From assembly GCA_016783885.1 (NCBI GenBank), contig JADHVR010000016.1, positions 1-54,526 of the forward strand: a stretch of 54,526 bases of DNA, in the 5' to 3' direction. This stretch comes from Bacteroidales bacterium (lineage in GTDB: Bacteria; Bacteroidota; Bacteroidia; Bacteroidales; JAADJA01). Positions within the stretch are counted from its first letter, which is position 1. Each line of letters begins with the position of its first letter. A program made the translations under genes and the position numbers. The notes under the pieces were generated by a model. That model made no database searches. It was given only the letters and a program-made list of their open reading frames with translations, and had not been told where the DNA came from. Below are positions 32,588-40,232 of this stretch, one piece after another.

Positions 32588-33922
32588 TTAATTTCCAGTT
32601 ACTATCATCCGGATTGATGTTGATTTGCCATTGTACAGGATCCGGCAGATATACATTCCGGGAAGGACTTTTTCACCCTGCTCGTTCAACCTGTCCCAGG
32701 TAACGGAATATTCTCCGGGCTGAACTTCTTTATCGATAAGTGTTTTTACTTTTTTGCCTAAAACATCATAAATGGTTAGTTCAACCGGCTTCTTTTCTCT
32801 AATGGTGTATTTTATTGTGGTAAAATCTCTGAACGGGTTTGGGTAATTGCAGCTTAAGATACCCTTTAGCAAGCCAGGAGAAAGTTCAGGAATAGCTATA
32901 TAGATGACAAAATTGAAATTTTCCAGATCCACATATGCAATATTCTCATAATTATTATGCACGGCAAAATAAATGCCCCGGTTTGTCATGTCATAGATGG
33001 CCGACCAGGGACAATTGATATGCACCTGTTCAAGGGCATCCATGCCCTGTTGCCAGCTTACTATCCCGGAATGCTCCTCCAATGTGGTGTAAAGGATGCT
33101 GTACCTCCAGCATGAATTCATTAATTGTTCCAGGGGCACATTGTAAACCGGAATATTGGTGAGAACCTGCCAGTCGGTCTCGCTGTAAATAGCCTGAAAT
33201 TCACCGTTGTTGAATTCCAGTACAATCGATTCGCCGGTTGGGGTTCCAACAAGAAGGTGGTGCGAAATAGTATGGACGTTGTTGTCGAACACATTGTAAC
33301 TGTTTGCGATTTCGAGGGCTTCATCAACGGTATTGGCATGATCCAGTATCTCTCGAATGAGCCGGGTGATAAATATCGTATCTTTTGTGGGATCAACAGT
33401 GTATGTTACCGGATCGACAGAAGCAAGACCGGCAGAAAGACCCTGTTCATTTATTCCGTCGGGAACAAAATAGGCAGCAAATAAAAGGGGCAGTTTCTGG
33501 TTGAAAGTTAATAGGTCATAATTTGTACCTACTGCAAAACCCAGGTCAGTCATGCGGGTAAATGCCATAGAAGCATTCGCATCGGGAGGGCTGTAGCGTG
33601 TAAGCAGTACATCGTTGTCGGAATTGTCGAAATTCCGGCCGAGAAGCTGATTGCCGGCATCCCCGTTTGCACTGAAAAGACTGCATTCAAATGGATCGAA
33701 TTGCTCTAGTGTCTTTTTGGATAGCTGATCATCCAGCCAGTCGAGAATTTCACTGTAATCTCCCGAGTAATCCATGCAGTAAAAATCCCCTATTTCATAA
33801 AAACTGTTTATAGTTGCAAGTGTATCCACTCCTTCTTTCCTGGTATTTGGGTATTGGGATTGTCCGCAAAACGGGATGATGGTGATGAGTAAAAAAGTGA
33901 ATAAATGAATATATGTTTTCAT
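32588..33922 (-). CDS. Secreted linear-amide C-N hydrolase (C45/choloylglycine-hydrolase-like) with T9SS sorting domain
   Basis: The frame extends to 34003, but the ATG at 33922 gives a clean signal peptide (KTYIHLFTFLLITIIPF) and 444 residues. Near residue 77, FECSLFSANGDAGNQLLGRNFDN has the look of an Ntn-hydrolase with an N-terminal-nucleophile Cys and the NFD motif. FVPDGINEQGLSAGLAS and the later NxxVYN segment also fit the C45/penicillin-V-acylase-like group. Such enzymes cut amide bonds other than peptides, for instance in bile salts, penicillins or signal molecules. Here the Cys is internal, so processing before it would be needed. The C-terminus is a type A sorting domain (CNYPNPFRDFTTIKYTI ... 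IRMIVTGN). Substrate unknown. Confidence 0.8.
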   Translation of the reverse strand: MKTYIHLFTFLLITIIPFCGQSQYPNTRKEGVDTLATINSFYEIGDFYCMDYSGDYSEILDWLDDQLSKKTLEQFDPFECSLFSANGDAGNQLLGRNFDNSDNDVLLTRYSPPDANASMAFTRMTDLGFAVGTNYDLLTFNQKLPLLFAAYFVPDGINEQGLSAGLASVDPVTYTVDPTKDTIFITRLIREILDHANTVDEALEIANSYNVFDNNVHTISHHLLVGTPTGESIVLEFNNGEFQAIYSETDWQVLTNIPVYNVPLEQLMNSCWRYSILYTTLEEHSGIVSWQQGMDALEQVHINCPWSAIYDMTNRGIYFAVHNNYENIAYVDLENFNFVIYIAIPELSPGLLKGILSCNYPNPFRDFTTIKYTIREKKPVELTIYDVLGKKVKTLIDKEVQPGEYSVTWDRLNEQGEKVLPGMYICRILYNGKSTSIRMIVTGN

Positions 33923-34109
33923 CTGTACAAGATTTATCGTCAGAATTAAAATTCGAAATACAATAATAACAATATTTTTAACCCATCCACACTTTTTTTG
34001 CAATCACGAAAATAATATTTTTTATACATTTCACATAAAAAATCCTTCACTTCACATTTCATATTCTTAAGTTAACAGCTTTTCCATTTCCTCAGTGCTC
34101 TCCATAATG

Positions 34110-34117
34110 TAATTTTG
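34110..34117 (+). promoter_or_regulatory. Candidate -7 promoter box
   Basis: TAATTTTG matches TAnnTTTG, 43 bp before the ATG of the small secreted protein at 34161. No clear -33 box was found. Confidence 0.4.
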
Positions 34118-34160
34118 GCTCTGTAATTAATTAATGTTTCACAATCAAAAATTTTAAATC

Positions 34161-34538
34161 ATGAAAACTTTAGTCTTAACAACAGTCCTGGTAGTTCTAT
34201 CTACCCTGACTTATGCACAATCAGAAAAAGAAAACGCTGATAAAGCAAAAACAGTCGACTCAGAAAGCGTAATTTGCAATTTGTATCCCTCGTCAGATGA
34301 TCAGGTAACTTTGAAACTTAGAAAAGAAACCGGTGATAAAGTAACCGTAAAAGTAAAAGAAGATAACGGATCGCTTGTTTACCGAAAAAGAATAAAAAAG
34401 GCAAACAACAACAAGATTACCTACGACATAGCCCAATTTCCCAATGGTTCCTACATATTTGAAGTGACAAAAGACAAAAAAGTTGTTTATTCTAAAGTTA
34501 TACGAAAAGGTGAAGGGATGTTAATCGTGTCGAATTAA
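34161..34538 (+). CDS. Small secreted beta-rich protein, unknown family
   Basis: A 125-residue protein with a clear signal peptide (KTLVLTTVLVVLSTLTYAQ). The mature part is strongly charged and has alternating beta-strand patterns (QVTLKLRKETGDKVTVKVKE, GSYIFEVTKDKKVVYSKVI). Its fold resembles the C-terminal sandwich of T9SS cargo or DUF3244-like proteins, but it has no PNP motif and I do not recognise the family. It lies 120 bp upstream of a sensor kinase operon on the same strand, with its own candidate promoter. A role as ligand or accessory of the sensor is only a guess. Confidence 0.78.
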   Translation: MKTLVLTTVLVVLSTLTYAQSEKENADKAKTVDSESVICNLYPSSDDQVTLKLRKETGDKVTVKVKEDNGSLVYRKRIKKANNNKITYDIAQFPNGSYIFEVTKDKKVVYSKVIRKGEGMLIVSN

Positions 34539-34613
34539 GCTGACGACCGCTTCACGGTAGTTTAAAACTTGTGTTCTTTGAAATCCTAATCACAAACCTT
34601 AATAATAAATTTG

Positions 34614-34621
34614 TAAATTTG
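34614..34621 (+). promoter_or_regulatory. Candidate -7 promoter box for the kinase operon
   Basis: TAAATTTG matches TAnnTTTG, 37 bp before the kinase ATG at 34659. Confidence 0.4.
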
Positions 34622-34658
34622 GACGGATAATTATTCGGCAATTGATCAGTTTGAATAT

Positions 34659-35696
34659 ATGGACAGGTATTTAAATAATAAGTGGATCCGGTGGGGATCG
34701 ATTATTTTGCTGGGAGTTGTTTTCCGCTTTCTCCTGGATGTTGTATACAGCTTGTTTTACAGAAACTATGAACTGCTACAACCTTTCCGTAACTATCTGT
34801 TCGCAATCCTGTTCACACTGCTTGTTTTTGAAGGGATATTCTTTGTCAACAAACGGCTCGATAAAAAGATTGGTTGGAACAAAAACCCATTTAAACGATT
34901 CCTGTTGCAGTGGCTATCTGGTTTTGGAATTGGGATATTGTTTACGCTGGTTATTCGATGGGTGTTTATTTTGGTATTTGTCAGTTTCAATTACGTCAAC
35001 TTATTGGACGAGTTGATTATCGTAGTTTTCGTTTTTATTATAGCAACCACCCTGACTGTTGTTGACTTAAGCATGTTTTTATTGGAGAAGTGGCGGTTCT
35101 CACTGGCAGAGCTGGAACGCTTCAAGAAGGAAAATGTAGAATTCCGGTTCGAATCATTACGGGCTCAGGTAAATCCGCATTTTCTGTTTAACAGCTTAAA
35201 TACGTTGTCCTCTTTAATATACCAGAGCCAGGAAAAAGCCGAATTGTTTGTCCGTGAATTATCTGATGTTTACCGGTACATCCTGGAGAACAGGGATCGT
35301 GAGTTGATTAGCCTGAAAAAGGAACTTGAAATGGTCAGGTCCTATATTTATCTGATTCAACTCAGATTTGAAAAAAACCTAATGGTGAATGTAAATATTG
35401 AGAAGGAAAAAGAAAAAATGTCGTTAGCACCTTTGACATTACAGATGCTCATTGAAAATGCTACTAAGCATAACATTATTTCCAACAAAAAACCCCTGAC
35501 CGTTGACATTTACACAGAAAATAATTCGATTGTTGTAAAGAACAATTTGCAGCCAAAGGAATTGCCCAAATATTCAAGCAAACTAGGTCTCAGGAACATC
35601 CGGAGTCGGTATGGATATTTATCGGATAAGGAGGTGGAAATAGTTGAGAATGAAAATCAGTTTATTGTTAAAGTACCTTTAATTACAAGTGTATGA
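34659..35696 (+). CDS. LytS-family sensor histidine kinase
   Basis: A 345-residue membrane kinase. Four hydrophobic helices fill residues about 12-140 (SIILLGVVFRFLLDVVY, YLFAILFTLLVFEGIFF, GFGIGILFTLVIRWVFILVF, IIVVFVFIIATTLTVV). The His_kinase domain (PF06580 type) follows with the phospho-acceptor His174 in QVNPHFLFNSLNTL, and the ATPase N-box in LTLQMLIENATKHNI with a later GLRNIRSR. It lacks a periplasmic sensor domain, so it probably senses through its helices. Its stop overlaps the regulator start (ATGA), so the two are translationally coupled and form a two-component system. Confidence 0.93.
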   Translation: MDRYLNNKWIRWGSIILLGVVFRFLLDVVYSLFYRNYELLQPFRNYLFAILFTLLVFEGIFFVNKRLDKKIGWNKNPFKRFLLQWLSGFGIGILFTLVIRWVFILVFVSFNYVNLLDELIIVVFVFIIATTLTVVDLSMFLLEKWRFSLAELERFKKENVEFRFESLRAQVNPHFLFNSLNTLSSLIYQSQEKAELFVRELSDVYRYILENRDRELISLKKELEMVRSYIYLIQLRFEKNLMVNVNIEKEKEKMSLAPLTLQMLIENATKHNIISNKKPLTVDIYTENNSIVVKNNLQPKELPKYSSKLGLRNIRSRYGYLSDKEVEIVENENQFIVKVPLITSV

Positions 35697-36460
35697 ATGT
35701 ACTTATCATAGAAGATGAACCCAATGCGCAGATCGAATTGAAAAGATTGCTTGGAAAAACAGATCCGTCGATACGGGTGCTCAAATGCATCGATTCGGTT
35801 GAAGACAGTGTGCTCTGGCTCAAATCCAATGAAGCGCCCGACCTGATATTCCTGGACATTCAGTTATCCGACGGAATTGGATTCGACATTTTCAAACAGG
35901 TGGAGGTTAAAGTCCCGGTTATTTTTACCACAGCATATAATGAATACGCCATTCAGGCTTTCAGGGTCAACAGCGTGGATTATTTATTAAAGCCTGTGAG
36001 GCAGGAGGATTTGACCAAGGCTGTCCAAAAATTCAAATCCATGGGTGAGCAATTTGGTAAAACACAAGCTGTGCTAGATTTGAAACAGATTGAACAACTC
36101 CTGAAAATCAATCAACCGGAATACAAGGAAAGATTTATTGCGAAGGTGGGTAATCAAATTAAATATATAAATATAGTAGATATTGCCTATTTCAGGGCAG
36201 AAGATAATGAAGTTATGTTAATCACTAAAAAAAACAGCAGATATATCATCGATTATTCGCTAAATGAATTGGGTAATCTGCTGGACCCGAAAAAATTCTT
36301 TCGCGCCAACAGAAGTTACATTGTCACGATTGAAGCGATTGAAAAGATCAGCAAATATTTTAACAGCAGGCTTCACCTTGAACTTATCCCTAAAAAAGAT
36401 GATACGGTACTGATCAGCAGGATGCGGGTGCCTGATTTTTTAAAATGGATGGATAAATAA
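35693..36460 (+). CDS. LytTR-family response regulator
   Basis: A 255-residue regulator. The receiver domain has the phospho-acceptor Asp55 (LIFLDIQLSDGIGFD), acidic pocket (IIEDEP), Thr79/80 (VIFTTAYNEYA) and Lys100 (DYLLKPV). The C-terminal LytTR domain (DIAYFRAEDNEVMLIT, KKFFRANRSYIVTIEAI) binds DNA in other members. It overlaps the kinase gene by 4 bp and the downstream lipoprotein gene by 1 bp, so all three should be made together. Its DNA targets may include the operon itself. Confidence 0.94.
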   Translation: MNVLIIEDEPNAQIELKRLLGKTDPSIRVLKCIDSVEDSVLWLKSNEAPDLIFLDIQLSDGIGFDIFKQVEVKVPVIFTTAYNEYAIQAFRVNSVDYLLKPVRQEDLTKAVQKFKSMGEQFGKTQAVLDLKQIEQLLKINQPEYKERFIAKVGNQIKYINIVDIAYFRAEDNEVMLITKKNSRYIIDYSLNELGNLLDPKKFFRANRSYIVTIEAIEKISKYFNSRLHLELIPKKDDTVLISRMRVPDFLKWMDK

Positions 36461-38121
36461 TGAAAATCGATAAAACCAATATTATTCTTTTCCTTGCCAT
36501 CAGTTTAATGGCGCTTTCAGCATGCAAAAAAGCTGTAGTACGGGTCGATTCTATTCCATCCAATACACCCAAAAATCAACCCATCTATATTACAGGAAAT
36601 TTTAACAACTGGGATCCGGGTGAAGAAAGATACCGCATGCAACTGAACGATGACAGTACCTACACAGTAAATTTACCCCCTGGATTTGGAACCGTGGAAT
36701 ATAAATTTACGCGAGGCGACTGGACAACTATAGAAAAGGATATATGCGGTTATGAAATTGACAATCGCAGGTTGGTATTGGGTGAGCAGGATATTGTATC
36801 CAATGAAATTGCCAGTTGGAATGATCTCGATCCGGTGAATTGTCCCAGGATCACCTTAGTTATTGACAGTATTCCCTTAAATACTCCTGATGATGATGTC
36901 ATCGCTATTGCGGGCAATTTTAATGCCTGGAATCCTGACGATAGTGCAGTTTTGAGAAAAGATAGCGCAGGCAGATATTCACTGACTGTTGACAGGGTTC
37001 CCGGAATCAAAGAACTTGAATTTAAAGTAACCAGAGGAAATTTATCAACTGCAGAATCGGATGAATTTGGTAACGTTATCCCCAACCGAAGAGCACAATT
37101 CGGCGTGAAAGATACGGTTAAGCTTTCCATCAACGGCTGGGTGGATACACCGACTGAAAAGTCATTAAACAGGGTTATTTTTATCATTAAAAGTTTGCCC
37201 AAATCAACTCCTCCCGGTGATGAACTCTATCTGATCAGCAATCTCAATGACTGGGCGCCGGCAGATAGAAATTATATTTTCCAGAAAAACAAGCAGGGAA
37301 ATTATTTTTATCCCTTTCCCCGTAAGCGTAAAATGCTGGAATTTAAAATCACTCGTGGCAGATGGTCTGCTGTTGAAGTTGACCGTTTTGGCTATGAAAT
37401 CCCAAACAGGGTGGTAAACATTCAGGTAGCCGATACGGTGTATTTATCCATTGGGGGGTGGAAAGATTTTAACAGACCAAGTGATTTTGAAGTAACCATT
37501 AAACTGGGTAAATTACCCGAACCCACACCGGAAAATTCCGAATTTTATTTGGTCGGAGATATTAATAGTTGGAATCCGGGCAGGAACAAATACAGGTTTA
37601 AGCAGGACGACAGCGGGAATTATTTTCTCAATGTCCCGCGGGGAGGACATATGTTTGGATACAAAATCACCCGCGGATCATGGAGATCGGTTGAAGTCAA
37701 CAGGTACGGTTCCGATATCCCAAACCGGATGTTGTTTTATAAAGATGCCGATACAGTGGTCGTTGATATTGAAAACTGGAAAGACTTACCGCCACTCGAT
37801 CCGGATCAGGTAACCATTGTTATCGACAAGCTTCCGGTAATGACACCTCAAACGGAATCCATTTATCTGGCTCCCGATTTCAATGGCTGGAACCCCGGAG
37901 ACGATCATTTGGTCTTTAATTACCTGCCAGACGGAAGTCCTTACATCACCATTCCCAGCCGGAGAGGTTCCACCGAGTACAAAATCACACGTGGAAATTG
38001 GGAAACCGCAGAAGTAGATCAATATGGCAATGAGATCTCCAACCGGATTTTAAATTATGGGTTTGCTGACACGGTGTATATAAAGGTTGCTGCCTGGCGT
38101 GACTTTGATGGACAATACTAA
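36460..38121 (+). CDS. Lipoprotein with five tandem starch-binding-like (CBM20/CBM48-type) repeats
   Basis: A 553-residue lipoprotein: signal peptide with lipobox LMALSAC (Cys22). The rest is five tandem copies of about 105 residues starting near residues 30, 130, 235, 340 and 447. Each has the pattern hydrophobic-V/I-x-S/KLP-x-(S/T)P ... (I/L)xxxFNxWNPG ... (E/Y)(F/Y)K(I/F)TRGxW ... VExDxxGxxxxNR. The FN-WNPG core is typical of CBM20/CBM48/E-set domains that bind alpha-glucans. There is no catalytic domain. Its start overlaps the LytTR regulator stop, so it is co-translated with a two-component system. It may be a surface glycan-binding partner or signal receptor. Confidence 0.85.
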   Translation: MKIDKTNIILFLAISLMALSACKKAVVRVDSIPSNTPKNQPIYITGNFNNWDPGEERYRMQLNDDSTYTVNLPPGFGTVEYKFTRGDWTTIEKDICGYEIDNRRLVLGEQDIVSNEIASWNDLDPVNCPRITLVIDSIPLNTPDDDVIAIAGNFNAWNPDDSAVLRKDSAGRYSLTVDRVPGIKELEFKVTRGNLSTAESDEFGNVIPNRRAQFGVKDTVKLSINGWVDTPTEKSLNRVIFIIKSLPKSTPPGDELYLISNLNDWAPADRNYIFQKNKQGNYFYPFPRKRKMLEFKITRGRWSAVEVDRFGYEIPNRVVNIQVADTVYLSIGGWKDFNRPSDFEVTIKLGKLPEPTPENSEFYLVGDINSWNPGRNKYRFKQDDSGNYFLNVPRGGHMFGYKITRGSWRSVEVNRYGSDIPNRMLFYKDADTVVVDIENWKDLPPLDPDQVTIVIDKLPVMTPQTESIYLAPDFNGWNPGDDHLVFNYLPDGSPYITIPSRRGSTEYKITRGNWETAEVDQYGNEISNRILNYGFADTVYIKVAAWRDFDGQY

Positions 38122-38500
38122 TCATTTTTCAACCTGCTCCTGGATAGAAATACTGGTAAATATTTTGAAGGTAGACTTTTGACAAATTATTCTGCTTTCT
38201 TAATCCGGTACTTTAAAGCCGAATAATTCAGTTTGTCGGCCGGCAACATAACCCAGCCTTTCATCGGACTGCCTTTAATATCAAAGAATTTGGAAAAGAG
38301 TAAACCCTAAGCTGTTCGGAATTTGTAATCCCGAACTTTATATTACCAGGATTTATAATCCTTATTTATGTTAAGAAAAAGTGATTGCACCTGTCTGCCG
38401 ACAAGGCAGGAATCCCCGGATATCAACTTTCGTATTACACCTGCCTGACGGCAAAGGCAGGAATCCGAAAGAGCAGGGGTTTAATCGAAAGTTATTTGAT
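38122..38500. other. Intergenic region with REP-like repeats
   Basis: 379 bp between two convergent genes. No ORF was accepted. It contains the two-copy repeat described below and nothing else recognised. Confidence 0.5.
38389..38466. repeat. Two direct copies of a 27-28-bp hairpin repeat
   Basis: ACCTGTCTGCCGACAAGGCA plus GGAATCC (38389-38415) is repeated as ACCTGCCTGACGGCAAAGGC plus AGGAATCC (38439-38466), 50 bp apart. Each can fold with CCTGYCT pairing to AGGCAGG. The core also appears at 14775-14816 and, more weakly, near 32490. They are probably dispersed REP-like elements. They may also act as a terminator between the convergent genes. Confidence 0.6.
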
Positions 38501-40111
38501 TTATCGGATAACAATCTTCCTGACCTGTTCGGAGTTAGCCGTTTTTATTCTCACAAAATAAACTCCTGCCGAATTACCACTCAAATCAATATTTATTGAC
38601 TTTCCGGCAACGATCTCTGTTTTACTTTCAAAGACAATTTCGTTCAGCATATTCATTATTGTGATTTCAGTTTTCCCAATGTTATCACTAAATTCAATGG
38701 TAAATTTTCCATTTGACGGATTTGGGAAGATATGAATACCGTTTGAGCCTGATAATTCATCCATTCCCGTACAAATCACACATATCACCTCGAATGGTTC
38801 CGAGAATTCGCCTTCGCCGCATCCAGCATTTACACCTTTAACCCTGATTGAGGCAGTGCCTTCCCAGTTGAATGTCCATTCTACAGTTCCGGTTGTGCCT
38901 GTTCCTGTAATTGCGCCCGCTTCAACCGGTAAAATTTCCCAGATATAGGAATCGGCAAAGGTAGCGCCGGTGGTTGTATAGTCAGAAAACTGAACAAAAT
39001 TTGTACAAACCTCATCATCTCCTGTTGGTGTTGCCGGTATTTCGGGTATAACACCAACTGTAATGTAATCTTCAATTGTAAGAGTGTTATATTCTACACC
39101 ATCCGAAACTGTAAGCGTAACATCATAAGTTCCTTCATTAAAATACATCACTGTCGGATTCTGGAATGAAGAGCTTCCCGGAGCACCCCCCTCAAATGAC
39201 CATTCCCATGAAATAACTACTCCTGATGATTGATCATAGAAATTTACTGTTTGACCCTCACAAACAGAAGTTGTATTTGAGCCAAATAGAGCTTGTAAAC
39301 TTGTTGGTATCCCAAAGAAGTTTAAGTATTCTGCCATCAATTCTTCTTTAGTAGTTGGTGAAGTGCCATCGTCCAATCCGCCAAATTCATGGGAAGTACC
39401 AATGGTTCTGTATGAACCTTCGTCATAAGCGACGCCTGTTCCATAGTTAGGCGATTGATTTTCGAGAATATCGAAAGCAGGAGAAATAGCGCTGATATGG
39501 TCTATCCAGCTATTCTCACCTGAATAATTAAAGCTCATTCCTTCCGTGAAAGTGCCATTCATACCGTTTATGGTTCCCAAATTATTTGCCCCGTCAGCCT
39601 CAGGAAAAATATTAAACATGGAATGAACTATAGTTGGAGGATCGTAATACCAGGTATCACCGCCTTCCATATAAAGATTTCCCCCGTTATTCAGAAAATC
39701 TGCTAATAGCTGTCCTTCAAAAGAGGTCAATATATGGTTGTAACTGTAAATGCCAAGACATACAAAAACAGAAGTATAAATACTTAGGTCAGGTGGAAAA
39801 CCGGTCATGTATTCAACCAAAATGCCATTAGCTTCTATTGCTGTTTGCATTTCAGAGCCACTGTTGTAATTACCATCCAGGTCAATAATGGCAACAGATA
39901 TCGTGTTGTTATTTTTTAATGTTACGATAATATCTTCGATTTTGCCAGGGATGATCTTGCCATTGTTGTTGCCATTTGAATTGTCAACAACATATTCGAA
40001 TGTGTTTGAAAATTTTGCTTTAACTTCCATTTTTCCTTCACACCAGCCCTTGCCTGCATAAACAACAGTTAAAAAAATTATAACCCCAACAGTTAAAGCT
40101 CTCATTTTCAT
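38501..40111 (-). CDS. Secreted PKD protein with T9SS sorting domain, shortened paralogue of the next gene
   Basis: A 536-residue protein with a signal peptide (RALTVGVIIFLTVVYAGKGWC). Residues about 92-270 form a glutamine-amidotransferase-like alpha/beta domain (FVCLGIYSYNHIL, NNGGNLYMEGGDTWYYD). A PKD domain (WEWSFEGGAPGSSSFQNPTV, YDVTLTVSDG), an Ig-like module (SDYTTTGATFADSYIWEI) and a type A sorting domain (FPNPSNGKFTIEF ... RKIVIR) follow. The same modules, in the same order and with no net insertion or deletion at the DNA level, form the C-terminal third of the C25 peptidase gene next door. This gene has no peptidase domain. The terminator at 40176-40216 separates the two. Function unknown, probably an adhesin or binding protein. 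Confidence 0.87.
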   Translation of the reverse strand: MKMRALTVGVIIFLTVVYAGKGWCEGKMEVKAKFSNTFEYVVDNSNGNNNGKIIPGKIEDIIVTLKNNNTISVAIIDLDGNYNSGSEMQTAIEANGILVEYMTGFPPDLSIYTSVFVCLGIYSYNHILTSFEGQLLADFLNNGGNLYMEGGDTWYYDPPTIVHSMFNIFPEADGANNLGTINGMNGTFTEGMSFNYSGENSWIDHISAISPAFDILENQSPNYGTGVAYDEGSYRTIGTSHEFGGLDDGTSPTTKEELMAEYLNFFGIPTSLQALFGSNTTSVCEGQTVNFYDQSSGVVISWEWSFEGGAPGSSSFQNPTVMYFNEGTYDVTLTVSDGVEYNTLTIEDYITVGVIPEIPATPTGDDEVCTNFVQFSDYTTTGATFADSYIWEILPVEAGAITGTGTTGTVEWTFNWEGTASIRVKGVNAGCGEGEFSEPFEVICVICTGMDELSGSNGIHIFPNPSNGKFTIEFSDNIGKTEITIMNMLNEIVFESKTEIVAGKSINIDLSGNSAGVYFVRIKTANSEQVRKIVIR

Positions 40112-40175
40112 ACTTTGAATAATTCTAATTCTTAAAGATTATTACTATTTAGTTTATTTAAATTTTAATTGTTGC

Positions 40176-40216
40176 AAAAAAAAAGGAAACAGCGCTATTG
40201 CGGCTGCTTCCTTTTT
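40176..40216 (-). terminator. Rho-independent terminator of the C25 peptidase gene
   Basis: On the minus strand GGAAGCAGCCGC and GCGCTGTTTCC form a stem with small bulges around an AATA loop, flanked by A5 before and T9 after. It starts 17 bp past the stop codon at 40233. Confidence 0.75.
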
Positions 40217-40232
40217 AGATATCTAATAGTGA

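Noticed and set aside
34161-36460. The small secreted protein plus kinase and regulator as an Agr-type quorum-sensing system
   Set aside because: There is no AgrB-like processing protease and the secreted protein is a beta-rich 125-residue protein rather than a short pre-peptide.
38389-38466. The two hairpin repeats as a mini CRISPR array
   Set aside because: Only two copies, one short spacer, no cas genes, and the same core occurs elsewhere as a dispersed repeat.
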